Positions 8,839-16,821 of a stretch of DNA of 64,000 nt are shown here, in pieces. Origin of the DNA: Actinocrispum wychmicini (GTDB taxonomy: Bacteria; Actinomycetota; Actinomycetes; Mycobacteriales; Pseudonocardiaceae); NCBI RefSeq assembly GCF_004345645.1, contig NZ_SLWS01000001.1, forward strand, positions 1,057,546 to 1,121,545, written 5' to 3'. Under the pieces are notes generated by a model, which made no database searches, had not been told where the DNA came from, and was given only the letters and a program-made list of their open reading frames with translations. Position 1 is the stretch's first letter. The number at the start of each line of letters is the position of its first letter. The position numbers were made by a program, and so were the translations under genes.

Positions 8839-8869
8839 TTGGAGGCCGGCGCGGTGGTTGCCGTACACT
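8839..8869 (+). promoter_or_regulatory. Candidate promoter for tRNA-Trp and secE
   Basis: TTGGAG (8839-8844) and TACACT (8864-8869), with a rather long 19-bp spacer, lie 77 bp before tRNA-Trp. The TACACT hexamer is a good actinobacterial -10; the -35 is tentative. Confidence 0.4.
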
Positions 8870-8946
8870 TCCCATCCTGGAAGGTCGAGACCTAGCCGCA
8901 CCCGGTCGAAAGTGACAGAGTGGGGAGGGTAGGCGTCGGCCATCTA

Positions 8947-9019
<73 letters not shown>

Positions 9020-9053
9020 CAGCAGCGGGTAAAAGGCGAGCGGAGGAACTGGC

Positions 9054-9500
9054 GTGAGCGAGGAGCCGGGCAAGGAGCGGGAAGAGGAGCAGAAGCCCCC
9101 TTCCCGTCCGGTCACCGCGGCCGCGCGGCGTGAGCGCCGTGCGGCGACGCGTCCTGCCGCTCGGAAGGACAGCGCCGCCGGTGACGTCAACGAGACGCCG
9201 AAGGCGAAGGGCACGGTCAAGCCCAAGGCGAAGCCCACGGGCGAGGGCGAGGAGGCCAAGGACCGCAAGGGCCGGGCCACGCCGACCCGGGAGAAGACCG
9301 AGAAGCGGCCCGGCCTGTTCACCCGGCTGTTCCGGTTCCTCCGCGAGGTGGTCGCCGAGCTGCGCAAGGTCATCTGGCCGACGCGCAAGCAGATGGTCGG
9401 CTACACCCTCGTCGTCCTGGTCTTCCTGGCCGTGATGACAGCCGTCATCGCCGGCCTGGACGTCGGAATCGGCAAGGGCGTGTTCGCGATCTTCGGCTGA
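9054..9500 (+). CDS. secE: Preprotein translocase subunit SecE
   Basis: A 148-residue protein. The last 65 residues match SecE: the amphipathic [19 protein letters not shown] segment followed by one transmembrane helix ([19 protein letters not shown]). SecE clamps SecY in the translocon. The first 80 residues are a charged, Lys/Pro/Glu-rich extension typical of actinobacteria. The GTG start at 9054 follows GGAGG. It sits between tRNA-Trp and nusG in the conserved order. Confidence 0.95.
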   Translation: MSEEPGKEREEEQKPPSRPVTAAARRERRAATRPAARKDSAAGDVNETPKAKGTVKPKAKPTGEGEEAKDRKGRATPTREKTEKRPGLFTRLFRFLREVVAELRKVIWPTRKQMVGYTLVVLVFLAVMTAVIAGLDVGIGKGVFAIFG

Positions 9501-9549
9501 GCCCACGCGAACACCCGGCAAGTCAGCGAATCAAGGAAGCGAGACCACT

Positions 9550-10362
9550 GTGACCTCCGAGAACGGCGCCGCTGTCGGCCATGAGCCGACCAGTTCGGCC
9601 GACGACGAGGTCGTCGCTGCCCACGAACTCGCCGACGAGGACACCGCTGTCGGGGACACCGCTGTCGAGGAAACCGCGGTTGAGGACGTCGCGGTTGAGG
9701 ACGCAGCCGGGGACGACGCGGCCGAGGACGAGCCCGCCGTCGACGACGAGGAGGAGGCCGACCCGGTCGCCGAACTGCGCGACGCGCTCCGCCGGGCGCC
9801 GGGCGAGTGGTACGTGATCCACTCCTACGCGGGCTACGAGAACAAGGTCAAGACCAACCTCGAGACGCGCATCCAGACCCTGGACATGGAGGACTACATC
9901 TTCCAGGTGGAGGTGCCGACCGAGGAGGTCACCGAGATCAAGAACGGCCAGCGCAAGCAGGTGCAGCGCAAGGTGCTGCCCGGCTACATCCTGGTCCGGA
10001 TGGATCTCAACGACCCGTCCTGGAGCGCGGTCCGCAACACGCCCGGTGTCACCGGGTTCGTGGGCGCCACCTCCAAGCCGTCCCCGCTGACCATCGACGA
10101 GGTCGCCAAGTTCCTGTTGCCGCAGGTCGAGCAGGCCAAGCCGGCGGCGGGCGGCAAGGCGACCGCCACCGCGACCAAGCCGACGGTCGAGGTCGACTTC
10201 GAGGTCGGCGAGTCGGTTACAGTGATGGACGGCCCCTTCGCGACCCTGCCGGCGACCATCAACGAGGTCAACGCGGACGCGCAGAAGCTCAAGGTCCTGG
10301 TGTCGATCTTCGGCCGGGAAACCCCGGTCGAGCTGTCGTTCAGCCAGGTCTCCAAGATCTGA
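9550..10362 (+). CDS. nusG: Transcription termination/antitermination factor NusG
   Basis: A 270-residue protein. An acidic, Asp/Glu/Val-rich extension (about residues 1-90) precedes the NGN domain, which begins at [16 protein letters not shown]. The C-terminal KOW domain holds the [17 protein letters not shown] motif. NusG links RNA polymerase to Rho or ribosomal S10. There is a low-complexity Ala/Thr insertion around residue 200 between the two domains. GTG start at 9550; the gene is followed by rplK after 79 bp. Confidence 0.95.
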   Translation: MTSENGAAVGHEPTSSADDEVVAAHELADEDTAVGDTAVEETAVEDVAVEDAAGDDAAEDEPAVDDEEEADPVAELRDALRRAPGEWYVIHSYAGYENKVKTNLETRIQTLDMEDYIFQVEVPTEEVTEIKNGQRKQVQRKVLPGYILVRMDLNDPSWSAVRNTPGVTGFVGATSKPSPLTIDEVAKFLLPQVEQAKPAAGGKATATATKPTVEVDFEVGESVTVMDGPFATLPATINEVNADAQKLKVLVSIFGRETPVELSFSQVSKI

Positions 10363-10441
10363 CCGGCCCCTGTCGGGGTCCGGCGGCCACGCGACGTGGC
10401 AGGTTCGTCGCGCGGACTCACGCAGGAAACAGGAATACGAG

Positions 10442-10873
10442 ATGCCTCCCAAGAAGAAGAAGCTTGCGGCGATCATCAAGCTGCAGATCACGGCCGGCCA
10501 GGCCAACCCGGCGCCGCCGGTCGGCCCGGCGCTCGGCCAGCACGGCGTCAACATCATGGAGTTCTGCAAGGCCTACAACGCCGCGACCGAGTCGCAGCGT
10601 GGCACGGTCGTGCCGGTCGAGATCTCCGTGTACGAGGACCGGTCGTTCGACTTCAAGCTCAAGACCCCGCCGGCCGCGAAGCTGCTGCTGAAGGCCGCCG
10701 GTGTGGACAAGGGCAGCGGCGAGCCGCACCGCGTCAAGGTCGCCAAGGTCAGCTGGGACCAGGTCCGCGAGATCGCCCAGACCAAGCAGGCCGACCTCAA
10801 CGCCAACGACATCGACCAAGCAGCCAAGATCATCGCCGGCACCGCCCGGTCGATGGGCATCACGGTCGAATAA
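10442..10873 (+). CDS. rplK: 50S ribosomal protein L11
   Basis: A 143-residue protein, the standard L11 length. It contains the proline-rich [19 protein letters not shown] region, the thiostrepton-sensitive L11 signature, with its prolines intact. It binds the GTPase-associated region of 23S rRNA. ATG start at 10442 after GGAAACAGGAA. It forms a pair with rplA 65 bp downstream. Confidence 0.97.
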   Translation: MPPKKKKLAAIIKLQITAGQANPAPPVGPALGQHGVNIMEFCKAYNAATESQRGTVVPVEISVYEDRSFDFKLKTPPAAKLLLKAAGVDKGSGEPHRVKVAKVSWDQVREIAQTKQADLNANDIDQAAKIIAGTARSMGITVE

Positions 10874-10938
10874 TTCCTCGAAGTCGTGGGAGGGCTTGCC
10901 GCCCGCACCACAACTGATCCACAAGTAGGGACAGCAGA

Positions 10939-11658
10939 ATGGCAAAGCACAGCAAGGCCTATCGTCAGGCCGCCGAGCTGGTGGACCGGGAGCGGCTGTA
11001 CAGCCCGCTCGAGGCCGCCAAGCTCGCCAAGGAGACCTCCAAGGTGAAGATGGACGCGACCGTCGAGGTCGCGATCCGGCTGGGTGTCGACCCGCGCAAG
11101 GCCGACCAGATGGTGCGCGGAACCGTGAACCTGCCGCACGGGACCGGCAAGACCGCCCGGGTCATCGTGTTCGCCACCGGTGACAAGGCCGCCGAGGCCG
11201 AGGCCGCCGGCGCGGACGCGGTCGGCGCCGAGGACCTGATCGAGCGCATCCAGGGCGGCTGGCTGGACTTCGACGCCGCGATCGCCACCCCGGACCAGAT
11301 GGCCAAGGTCGGCCGGATCGCCCGCATCCTGGGCCCCCGCGGCCTGATGCCGAACCCCAAGACCGGCACGGTCACCCCGGCGGTCGCCAAAGCGGTCGCC
11401 GACATCAAGGGCGGCAAGATCAACTTCCGGGTGGACAAGCAGGCCAACCTGCACCTGGTGATCGGCAAGGTGTCGTTCGAGGACGACAAGCTGGTCGAGA
11501 ACTACGCGGCGGCGCTGGACGAGATCCTGCGGGCCAAGCCGTCCTCCGCGAAGGGCCGCTACCTGAAGAAGGTCACCTTCACCACGACGATGGGCCCCGG
11601 CATCCCGGTCGACCCGGCTCGTACCCGTAACCTGCTCGCCGACGAAGCGACCGTCTGA
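10939..11658 (+). CDS. rplA: 50S ribosomal protein L1
   Basis: A 239-residue protein of normal L1 length, including the [15 protein letters not shown] segment and the VGKVSFED-like region ([11 protein letters not shown]). L1 forms the L1 stalk at the ribosomal exit site and in many bacteria represses its own operon. It is the last gene of rplK-rplA and is followed within 25 bp by a strong terminator hairpin. Confidence 0.97.
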   Translation: MAKHSKAYRQAAELVDRERLYSPLEAAKLAKETSKVKMDATVEVAIRLGVDPRKADQMVRGTVNLPHGTGKTARVIVFATGDKAAEAEAAGADAVGAEDLIERIQGGWLDFDAAIATPDQMAKVGRIARILGPRGLMPNPKTGTVTPAVAKAVADIKGGKINFRVDKQANLHLVIGKVSFEDDKLVENYAAALDEILRAKPSSAKGRYLKKVTFTTTMGPGIPVDPARTRNLLADEATV

Positions 11659-11678
11659 CGGCACTTCCCCAGGCACCG

Positions 11679-11713
11679 AAAGGGCGGATCCCCAGCGGGG
11701 GTCCGCCCTTTCG
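11679..11713 (+). terminator. rplKA terminator
   Basis: A near-perfect hairpin. AAAGGGCGGA (11679-11688) pairs with TCCGCCCTTT (11702-11711), extended by one G-U pair and CCCC/GGGG around a 3-nt loop AGC. It lies between rplA and the opposing membrane-protein gene and may act on both. Confidence 0.85.
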
Positions 11714-11718
11714 CTTTG

Positions 11719-12483
11719 TCAGCTGGTCGGTGGTACCGAGGTCGTCGACGGAGTCGAAGTCGTTGCGGGACATGGATCAGGCTCGCTCTGATGCCCGGTG
11801 ATCACCCAGCCGTCGCTGACCTTCTTCAGGGTGAACCGACCGAGTCCGGTGGTGCCCTCGCGGAGTTGGAGCTGTCGGCACGAGCTGATCTCGATCTCCG
11901 ACTTGCCTATGGTGTCGATCAACGGTATTTGTCGCAGGGGGCCGACCTTGCCGTCGAGTCCCCGGATGACGGATTCGCAGTCGCCGCCGCCGAAGTCGGC
12001 CACGAAGGCCTGCTTGCCTTCTGGGCTGAACAGCAGCTTGCACGCGTTCGTGGCGTAGTCGGCCCGGGTTCCGGTGGCCGCATACAGGTAAAGAGTGTTC
12101 AGCGCGGCGCTCGGCGAGCCCGGCGGGCGGCCGGGGTCTTTCAGGTCGCCGGGACCGGCGAGCCCGTGGGTGCCTTTGCCGTCGTCCTGGGAGGAACCAC
12201 CGAAGTAGCGGGTGATGAGCCAGGCGATCACGGCGATCACCACGAGGTAGAACGCCAGCTTTCGGACCGGCCAGCTCTGCAGGATCTTCTTCCACAGTGG
12301 CTTTTTCGCCGGTGGCAGCTGCAGGGGGGCGGCGCCGCCCTGGGACTCCTGGAACTTGAGGAATTGCTGGAACTGTTGGAACTGCTGGAACTGGGCGTGC
12401 TGTTCGGGGTCGACGGGGCCAGCGGGTGGGGGTGCCTGGCTTGGGGTCAGGTCGCGGTGCTGGGGGTGTTCGTTGTCGGCCAC
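11719..12483 (-). CDS. Single-pass membrane protein of unknown function
   Basis: A 254-residue protein that I do not recognise. The N-terminus is Pro/Gln-rich and contains a short repeat (QFQQFQQFQQF, about residues 31-41). One transmembrane helix follows (about 76-94, LAFYLVVIAVIAWLI). The remaining 155 residues look extracellular, with four Cys and a KVSDGWVITGHQ segment reminiscent of small lipoprotein-like or NTF2-like domains. It has a GTG start at 12483 with no Shine-Dalgarno; GATAGT lies 8 nt upstream, so the transcript may be leaderless. It is convergent with rplA and divergent from rplJ. Confidence 0.7.
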   Translation of the reverse strand: MADNEHPQHRDLTPSQAPPPAGPVDPEQHAQFQQFQQFQQFLKFQESQGGAAPLQLPPAKKPLWKKILQSWPVRKLAFYLVVIAVIAWLITRYFGGSSQDDGKGTHGLAGPGDLKDPGRPPGSPSAALNTLYLYAATGTRADYATNACKLLFSPEGKQAFVADFGGGDCESVIRGLDGKVGPLRQIPLIDTIGKSEIEISSCRQLQLREGTTGLGRFTLKKVSDGWVITGHQSEPDPCPATTSTPSTTSVPPTS

Positions 12484-12505
12484 GTCACTATCATGCCGGG
12501 GCGAT

Positions 12506-12535
12506 TTGGAGTACGCGCTACGCGTCCCGTATCGT
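12506..12535 (+). promoter_or_regulatory. Candidate rplJL promoter
   Basis: TTGGAG (12506-12511), an 18-bp spacer and TATCGT (12530-12535) lie directly before the structured rplJ leader. Confidence 0.5.
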
Positions 12536-12540
12536 TTTCA

Positions 12541-12712
12541 GAGTTCTACCGAAGACCGCTGGTCTCTTCCTCGTGAAGATGAAGATCCCGCAAGGGTGGC
12601 CCGCGCAGGAGGAACGTGGCTGATCTTTCTCACGCCCGTGCCTGCGCGCCGGGCGTTTCGTCTTTTCCGGGCCGGAGCACAGGGGTCACCCCAGCCCTGA
12701 GAGGAGGCGGAC
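12541..12712 (+). promoter_or_regulatory. L10-type leader of rplJL with attenuator
   Basis: This 5' leader folds like the L10 leaders known from many bacteria, in which L10-L7/L12 binds its own mRNA. A first hairpin is formed by AAGACC/GGTCTCTT. AAGATC (12582-12587) pairs with GATCTT (12622-12627) to close a central domain. Within it GCCCGCGCAGG (12599-12609) can pair with CCTGCGC plus GGGC (12641-12654, 3-nt bulge). That pairing excludes the downstream terminator-like hairpin at 12632-12656. Ligand identity is inferred from position. Confidence 0.65.
12632..12666 (+). terminator. Attenuator hairpin in the rplJ leader
   Basis: ACGCCCG (12632-12638) pairs with CGGGCGT (12650-12656), followed by the U-rich tail TTTCGTCTTTT. 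This is intrinsic-terminator shaped and lies inside the leader 47 nt before rplJ. An alternative pairing of its right arm with 12599-12609 would open it. Confidence 0.6.
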
Positions 12713-13246
12713 ATGGCGAAGTCGGACAAGGTGGCCGCGGTCGCCGAGATCGCGGACAAGTTCCGCACGAGCTCGGCCGCCGTAGTCACTCAGTACAGCG
12801 GCCTCTCCGTGTCGCAGCTGACCACGCTGCGCCGCGCTCTCGGCACGAACGCGTCCTACCGCGTCGCGAAGAACACCCTGGTCAAGCGGGCCGCTGAGGA
12901 CGCTGGTGTGCAGGGCCTCGATGCTCTGTTCACCGGTCCGACCGCGATCGCGTTCGTCGACGGCGAGCCTGTCGACGCGGCCAAGGCGCTGCGCGAGTTC
13001 GCGAAGGACAACAAGGGCCTGGTCATCAAGGGCGGCTACATGGACGGCCGCCCGCTCACTGTCGCCGAGGTCGACCAGATCGCCGACCTGGACAGCCGTG
13101 AGGTGCTGCTCGCCAAGTTGGCGGGCGCGATGAAGGGCAACCTCGCCAAGGCCGCCGCGGTGTTCGCCGCACCGGCCACGCAGTTCGCCCGCCTGGCCGC
13201 CGCGCTGCAGGAGAAGAAGGCAGCTGAAGCTCCCGCCGAGAGCTGA
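12713..13246 (+). CDS. rplJ: 50S ribosomal protein L10
   Basis: A 177-residue protein of normal L10 length ([22 protein letters not shown], and an Ala-rich C-terminal helix that binds L7/L12 dimers). ATG 12713 is preceded by GAGAGGAGG. It is co-transcribed with rplL 42 bp downstream and is predicted to regulate both genes through the leader. Confidence 0.97.
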   Translation: MAKSDKVAAVAEIADKFRTSSAAVVTQYSGLSVSQLTTLRRALGTNASYRVAKNTLVKRAAEDAGVQGLDALFTGPTAIAFVDGEPVDAAKALREFAKDNKGLVIKGGYMDGRPLTVAEVDQIADLDSREVLLAKLAGAMKGNLAKAAAVFAAPATQFARLAAALQEKKAAEAPAES

Positions 13247-13288
13247 ATCCACCCACCATCGTTTTAGTCGTTAGGAAGGACAGCCATC

Positions 13289-13675
13289 ATGGCGAAGCTC
13301 AGCACCGACGAGCTGCTCGACACCTTCAAGGAGATGACCCTCCTGGAGCTGTCGGACTTCGTGAAGCAGTTCGAAGAGGTCTTCGACGTCAAGGCCGCCG
13401 CGCCGGTCGCCGTCGCCGCCGCCGGCCCCGCGGGTGCCGCCCCGGTCGAGGTCGAGGAGCAGGACGAGTTCGACGTCGTCCTGGAGTCCGCCGGCGACAA
13501 GAAGATCCAGGTCATCAAGGTCGTCCGTGAGGTTGTGTCCGGGCTGGGCCTGAAGGAGGCCAAGGAGCTGGTCGAGGCCGCTCCGAAGCCGGTACTGGAG
13601 AAGGTCGCCAAGGAGGCCGCCGAGGCCGCCAAGGAGAAGCTTGAGGCCGTCGGCGCCAAGATCTCGCTCAAGTGA
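13289..13675 (+). CDS. rplL: 50S ribosomal protein L7/L12
   Basis: A 128-residue protein. An N-terminal dimerisation helix ([20 protein letters not shown]), an Ala/Pro/Val hinge (about 35-52) and the C-terminal domain with [26 protein letters not shown] are in the expected order. L7/L12 recruits translational GTPases. The stop codon is followed after 1 bp by a 168-bp inverted-repeat element. Confidence 0.97.
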   Translation: MAKLSTDELLDTFKEMTLLELSDFVKQFEEVFDVKAAAPVAVAAAGPAGAAPVEVEEQDEFDVVLESAGDKKIQVIKVVREVVSGLGLKEAKELVEAAPKPVLEKVAKEAAEAAKEKLEAVGAKISLK

Positions 13676-13676
13676 G

Positions 13677-13844
13677 CTAGTGGTCGCCGCCGGAAGTCCT
13701 TCGGGGTCTCGACGGCCCAGCTTCCCGCTGGACGCACGGCCGAAAAGCCCAAGTACAACCCGGTACGAGGGCCTTCCGGCCGCACGCCCAGCGGAAACCT
13801 GGATCCGCCGATACCCACGAAGAACTTCCGGCGGCGACCACTAG
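13677..13844. repeat. 168-bp inverted-repeat element (MITE-like)
   Basis: The first 21 bases (13677-13697) are an exact reverse complement of the last 21 (13824-13844). The inner sequences continue as an imperfect palindrome (CTTCG near 13699-13703 against 13818-13822, CCCGCTGG against CCAGCGG) down to a GTAC-AACCCG-GTAC centre. Both ends carry CTAG. If CTAG is a 4-bp target duplication, the element is a non-coding miniature transposon with 17-bp terminal repeats starting TGGTCGCC. It contains no credible gene. Confidence 0.7.
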
Positions 13845-13909
13845 TGTCCCGCGCCGGGACACTGGTTTTACACTGTAAAGGGCCGCTCGTCGCAGACGGG
13901 CGGCCCTTT
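13843..13909 (+). terminator. Tandem hairpins ending the rplJL unit
   Basis: A first hairpin AGTGTCCCG/CGGGACACT (13843-13863, loop CGC) is followed by the short dyad TTTACA-C-TGTAAA (13867-13879). A long stem comes next: AAAGGGCCGC (13877-13886) pairs with GCGGCCCTTT (13900-13909), continued inward to a GCA loop. The last hairpin is a plausible intrinsic terminator. No gene lies between it and the mce operon start at 14057; this stretch (13910-14056) has two copies of GGCGTACT (near 13927 and 13947) that could be regulatory. Confidence 0.7.
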
Positions 13910-14056
13910 CGCATGTACCGCCGACTGGCGTACTCTCCCGGGCCGGGTGGCGTACTGGATGTTGCTGTACGTTGCCCGTACCAAGCAGTAACCCCGGCGG
14001 GTCCAGCTCGTTGCACATGAGGACGACATGTGCGTGTACACAGCTCGGGAGGGTCG

Positions 14057-15199
14057 ATGGGCGCCGAAGTGGTGGTCGAAGGTCTCACCAAGTCTTTCGG
14101 TCGACAGACCATCTGGCGTGACGTCACCCTGACCTTGCCGCCGGGCGAGGTCAGCGTGATGCTCGGTCCGTCCGGAACCGGCAAGTCCGTGTTCCTCAAG
14201 TCCATGATCGGCCTGCTCAAACCCGATCGCGGCCGGTGCGTCGTGAACGGCGTGGACATCGTGTCCTGCTCCGAGCACAAGCTGTACGAGATCCGCAAAC
14301 TGTTCGGCGTGCTGTTCCAGGACGGCGCCCTGTTCGGCTCGATGAACCTGTACGACAACATCGCGTTCCCGCTGCGCGAACACACCAAGAAGTCGGAAAC
14401 CGAGATCAAGCGGATCGTCCTGGAGAAAATGGACATGGTCGGTCTCGCCGGCGCGGACAAGAAACTCCCCGGTGAGATCTCCGGCGGTATGCGCAAACGG
14501 GCTGGGCTGGCCCGCGCGCTCGTGCTGGACCCCGAGATCATCCTGTGCGACGAGCCGGACTCCGGCCTGGACCCGGTCCGCACCGCGTACATCAGCCAGC
14601 TGCTGCTTGACCTGAACGCCCAGATCGACGCCACCATCCTGATCGTCACGCACAACATCAACCTGGCCAGGACCGTGCCGGACAACGTGGGCATGCTCTA
14701 CCGCCGCGAGCTGGTCATGTTCGGCCCGCGCGAGGTGCTGCTGACGTCGGACGAGCCGGCGGTGCGGCAGTTCCTCAACGGCAGCCGGTTCGGCCCGATC
14801 GGGATGTCCGAGGAGAAGGACACCGCGACCCTGGCCGCCGAGCAGCAGTTGGCGGACGCCGGCCACCACGACGGGTCCACCGACGACGTCTACGGGGTGG
14901 TGCCGCAGCTGCAGCCGACGCCGGGGCTGCCCGATCGCCGAGGTGTCCGCCGCCGCAAGGACCGCGTGATGAGCATCCTGCACTCGCTTCCGCCGGCCGC
15001 GCAGGAGGGCATCATCGAAAGCCTGACGCCGGACGAACAGCAGCACTACGGCGTGCGGCCGCACATGTTCGCGACCGCGCCGATCGGCCGCAGACCTTCG
15101 CCGCAGCCCAGAGACCGCATCGAGGGCGACCTCGGGGTGGCGAACCTCCCGCAGACCACGTGGCGTCCACCTGAACCAGGCCAAGGTGGTGGCGTGTGA
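14057..15199 (+). CDS. mceG: Mce-system ABC ATPase (MceG/Mkl, MlaF-like)
   Basis: A 380-residue ATPase predicted to energise Mce lipid import at the inner face of the membrane. Walker A is GPSGTGKS (residues 37-44), the signature is ISGGMRKRAGLARAL, and Walker B is IILCDEPDSGLD. The C-terminal extension of about 130 residues beyond the ABC domain is typical of actinobacterial MceG and lacks recognisable motifs. ATG 14057 follows GGGAGGG; an upstream GTG at 14030 is less likely. The stop overlaps the first permease start as GTGA, so it is the first gene of the mce operon. Confidence 0.92.
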   Translation: MGAEVVVEGLTKSFGRQTIWRDVTLTLPPGEVSVMLGPSGTGKSVFLKSMIGLLKPDRGRCVVNGVDIVSCSEHKLYEIRKLFGVLFQDGALFGSMNLYDNIAFPLREHTKKSETEIKRIVLEKMDMVGLAGADKKLPGEISGGMRKRAGLARALVLDPEIILCDEPDSGLDPVRTAYISQLLLDLNAQIDATILIVTHNINLARTVPDNVGMLYRRELVMFGPREVLLTSDEPAVRQFLNGSRFGPIGMSEEKDTATLAAEQQLADAGHHDGSTDDVYGVVPQLQPTPGLPDRRGVRRRKDRVMSILHSLPPAAQEGIIESLTPDEQQHYGVRPHMFATAPIGRRPSPQPRDRIEGDLGVANLPQTTWRPPEPGQGGGV

Positions 15200-15990
15200 C
15201 AAGTCGTACCACCAGGTCGGCATTTCCTGGTGCTGGTGCGCTTCGTGAGACCGGCCAGATGTTCGCCCTCGGTCTGGACGTGGTGCGCGGGTTCTTCCAG
15301 CGACCGTTCCAGTTCCGCGAGTTCATCCAGCAGTCCTGGTTCATCGCGAGCGTGTCCATCCTGCCGACCGCGTTGGTGGCGATCCCGTTCGGCGCGGTCA
15401 TCGCGCTGCAACTGGGATCGCTGGTCACACAGCTCGGCGCGCAGTCGTTCATGGGTGCCGCGAGCGTGCTCGCGATCATTCAGCAGGCGTCGCCGTTGGT
15501 GACCGCGCTGCTGGTGTCCGGTGCCGGTGGTTCCGCGATGTGCGCGGACATCGGCGCACGGACCATCCGTGAGGAGATCGACGCGATGGAGGTGCTCGGC
15601 GTGTCCGCCGTGCAGCGCCTCGTCGTGCCGCGGGTGCTCGCGTCGATGCTCATCGCCGTGCTGCTCAACGGTTTGGTGAGCGTCGTCGGCGTGCTCGGCG
15701 GGTACTTCTTCAACGTGGTCCTGCAAGGCGGTACGCCAGGTGCCTACCTCGCCGGGTTCTCCGCGCTGGCCCAACTGCCGGACCTGTGGATCAGCGAGAT
15801 CAAGGCGTTGATCTTCGGGTTCATCGCCGGGGTGGTGGCCTGCTACCGCGGGTTGCACCCGGCGCCCGGCCCGAAGGGGGTCGGCGACGCGGTGAACCAG
15901 TCCGTGGTCATCACGTTCCTGTTGCTGTTCTTCGTGAACTTCGTGCTGACCACGGTGTACCTGACGGTCGTCCCGGCGAAGGGGAGCTGA
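15196..15990 (+). CDS. yrbEA: Mce permease subunit YrbEA (MlaE family)
   Basis: A 264-residue integral membrane protein with about five or six hydrophobic helices. It carries the MlaE-family signature region after TM3: GGSAMCADIGARTIREEIDAMEVLG. This contains the EExDA motif thought to contact the ATPase. With YrbEB it forms the transmembrane channel of the Mce importer. The GTG start overlaps the mceG stop (GTGA). Confidence 0.93.
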   Translation: MTSRTTRSAFPGAGALRETGQMFALGLDVVRGFFQRPFQFREFIQQSWFIASVSILPTALVAIPFGAVIALQLGSLVTQLGAQSFMGAASVLAIIQQASPLVTALLVSGAGGSAMCADIGARTIREEIDAMEVLGVSAVQRLVVPRVLASMLIAVLLNGLVSVVGVLGGYFFNVVLQGGTPGAYLAGFSALAQLPDLWISEIKALIFGFIAGVVACYRGLHPAPGPKGVGDAVNQSVVITFLLLFFVNFVLTTVYLTVVPAKGS

Positions 15991-15996
15991 GCGGCG

Positions 15997-16821
15997 ATGA
16001 CCGTGCGGGACCAGATCCGCCGGCCCTTGGAGATGCTCGACAAGGCCGGCGACCAGATGTCGTTCTACATGCGGGCGCTCGCGTGGATTCCCCGCACGCT
16101 CACCAAGTACCTGCGGGAGACGCTGCGGCTGCTGGCCGAGGTGAGCTTCGGCAGCGGGGCGCTCGCGGTCATCGGCGGCACCATCGGCGTGATGCTCGGC
16201 CTGACCCTGTTCGTCGGAACCGTGGTCGGCCTGCAGGGTTACGCCGCGCTGAACCAGATCGGCACGTCCGCGTTCGCCGGGTTCGTGTCCGCGTACTTCA
16301 ACACCCGTGAGATCGCGCCGCTGGTGGCCGGTCTGGCGTTGTCCGCGACGGTCGGGTCGGGCTTCACCGCGCAACTCGGCGCGATGCGGATCTCCGAGGA
16401 GATCGACGCGCTCGAAGTGATGGGCGTGCCGAGCCTGCCGTACCTGGTGACCACCCGGATCATGGCCGGTTTCGTCGCGGTCATCCCGTTGTACATCATC
16501 GGCCTGCTCAGCTCGTACGTGGCCGCGCGCACGATCACGGTCTACTTCTACGGCCAGTCGGCGGGCACGTACGACCATTACTTCAACCTGTTCCTGCCAC
16601 CGCAGGACGTGTTCTGGTCGTTCGGCAAAGTGCTGATCTTCGCTGTGTTGATCATCCTGACGCACTGCTACTACGGCTACCGCGCCAGCGGCGGCCCGGC
16701 CGGCGTCGGTGTCGCGGTCGGCCGGGCGGTGCGGACCACGATCGTCTCGGTCACCCTGCTGGACTTCTTCCTGAGCCTGGCGATCTGGGGTACGACGACC
16801 ACGGTGAGGATCGCCGGATGA
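15997..16821 (+). CDS. yrbEB: Mce permease subunit YrbEB (MlaE family)
   Basis: A 274-residue homologue of the preceding permease, with the matching signature QLGAMRISEEIDALEVMG and multiple transmembrane helices. It is predicted to pair with YrbEA as the two-half permease. It starts 6 bp after yrbEA and its stop overlaps mceA by ATGA. Confidence 0.93.
   Translation: MTVRDQIRRPLEMLDKAGDQMSFYMRALAWIPRTLTKYLRETLRLLAEVSFGSGALAVIGGTIGVMLGLTLFVGTVVGLQGYAALNQIGTSAFAGFVSAYFNTREIAPLVAGLALSATVGSGFTAQLGAMRISEEIDALEVMGVPSLPYLVTTRIMAGFVAVIPLYIIGLLSSYVAARTITVYFYGQSAGTYDHYFNLFLPPQDVFWSFGKVLIFAVLIILTHCYYGYRASGGPAGVGVAVGRAVRTTIVSVTLLDFFLSLAIWGTTTTVRIAG

Noticed and set aside
13264..14694. Long minus-strand frame across rplL, the inverted repeat and mceG
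   Set aside because: It is antisense to two clear genes and is open by base composition; the palindrome gives both strands a similar short tail, which does not make it a gene.
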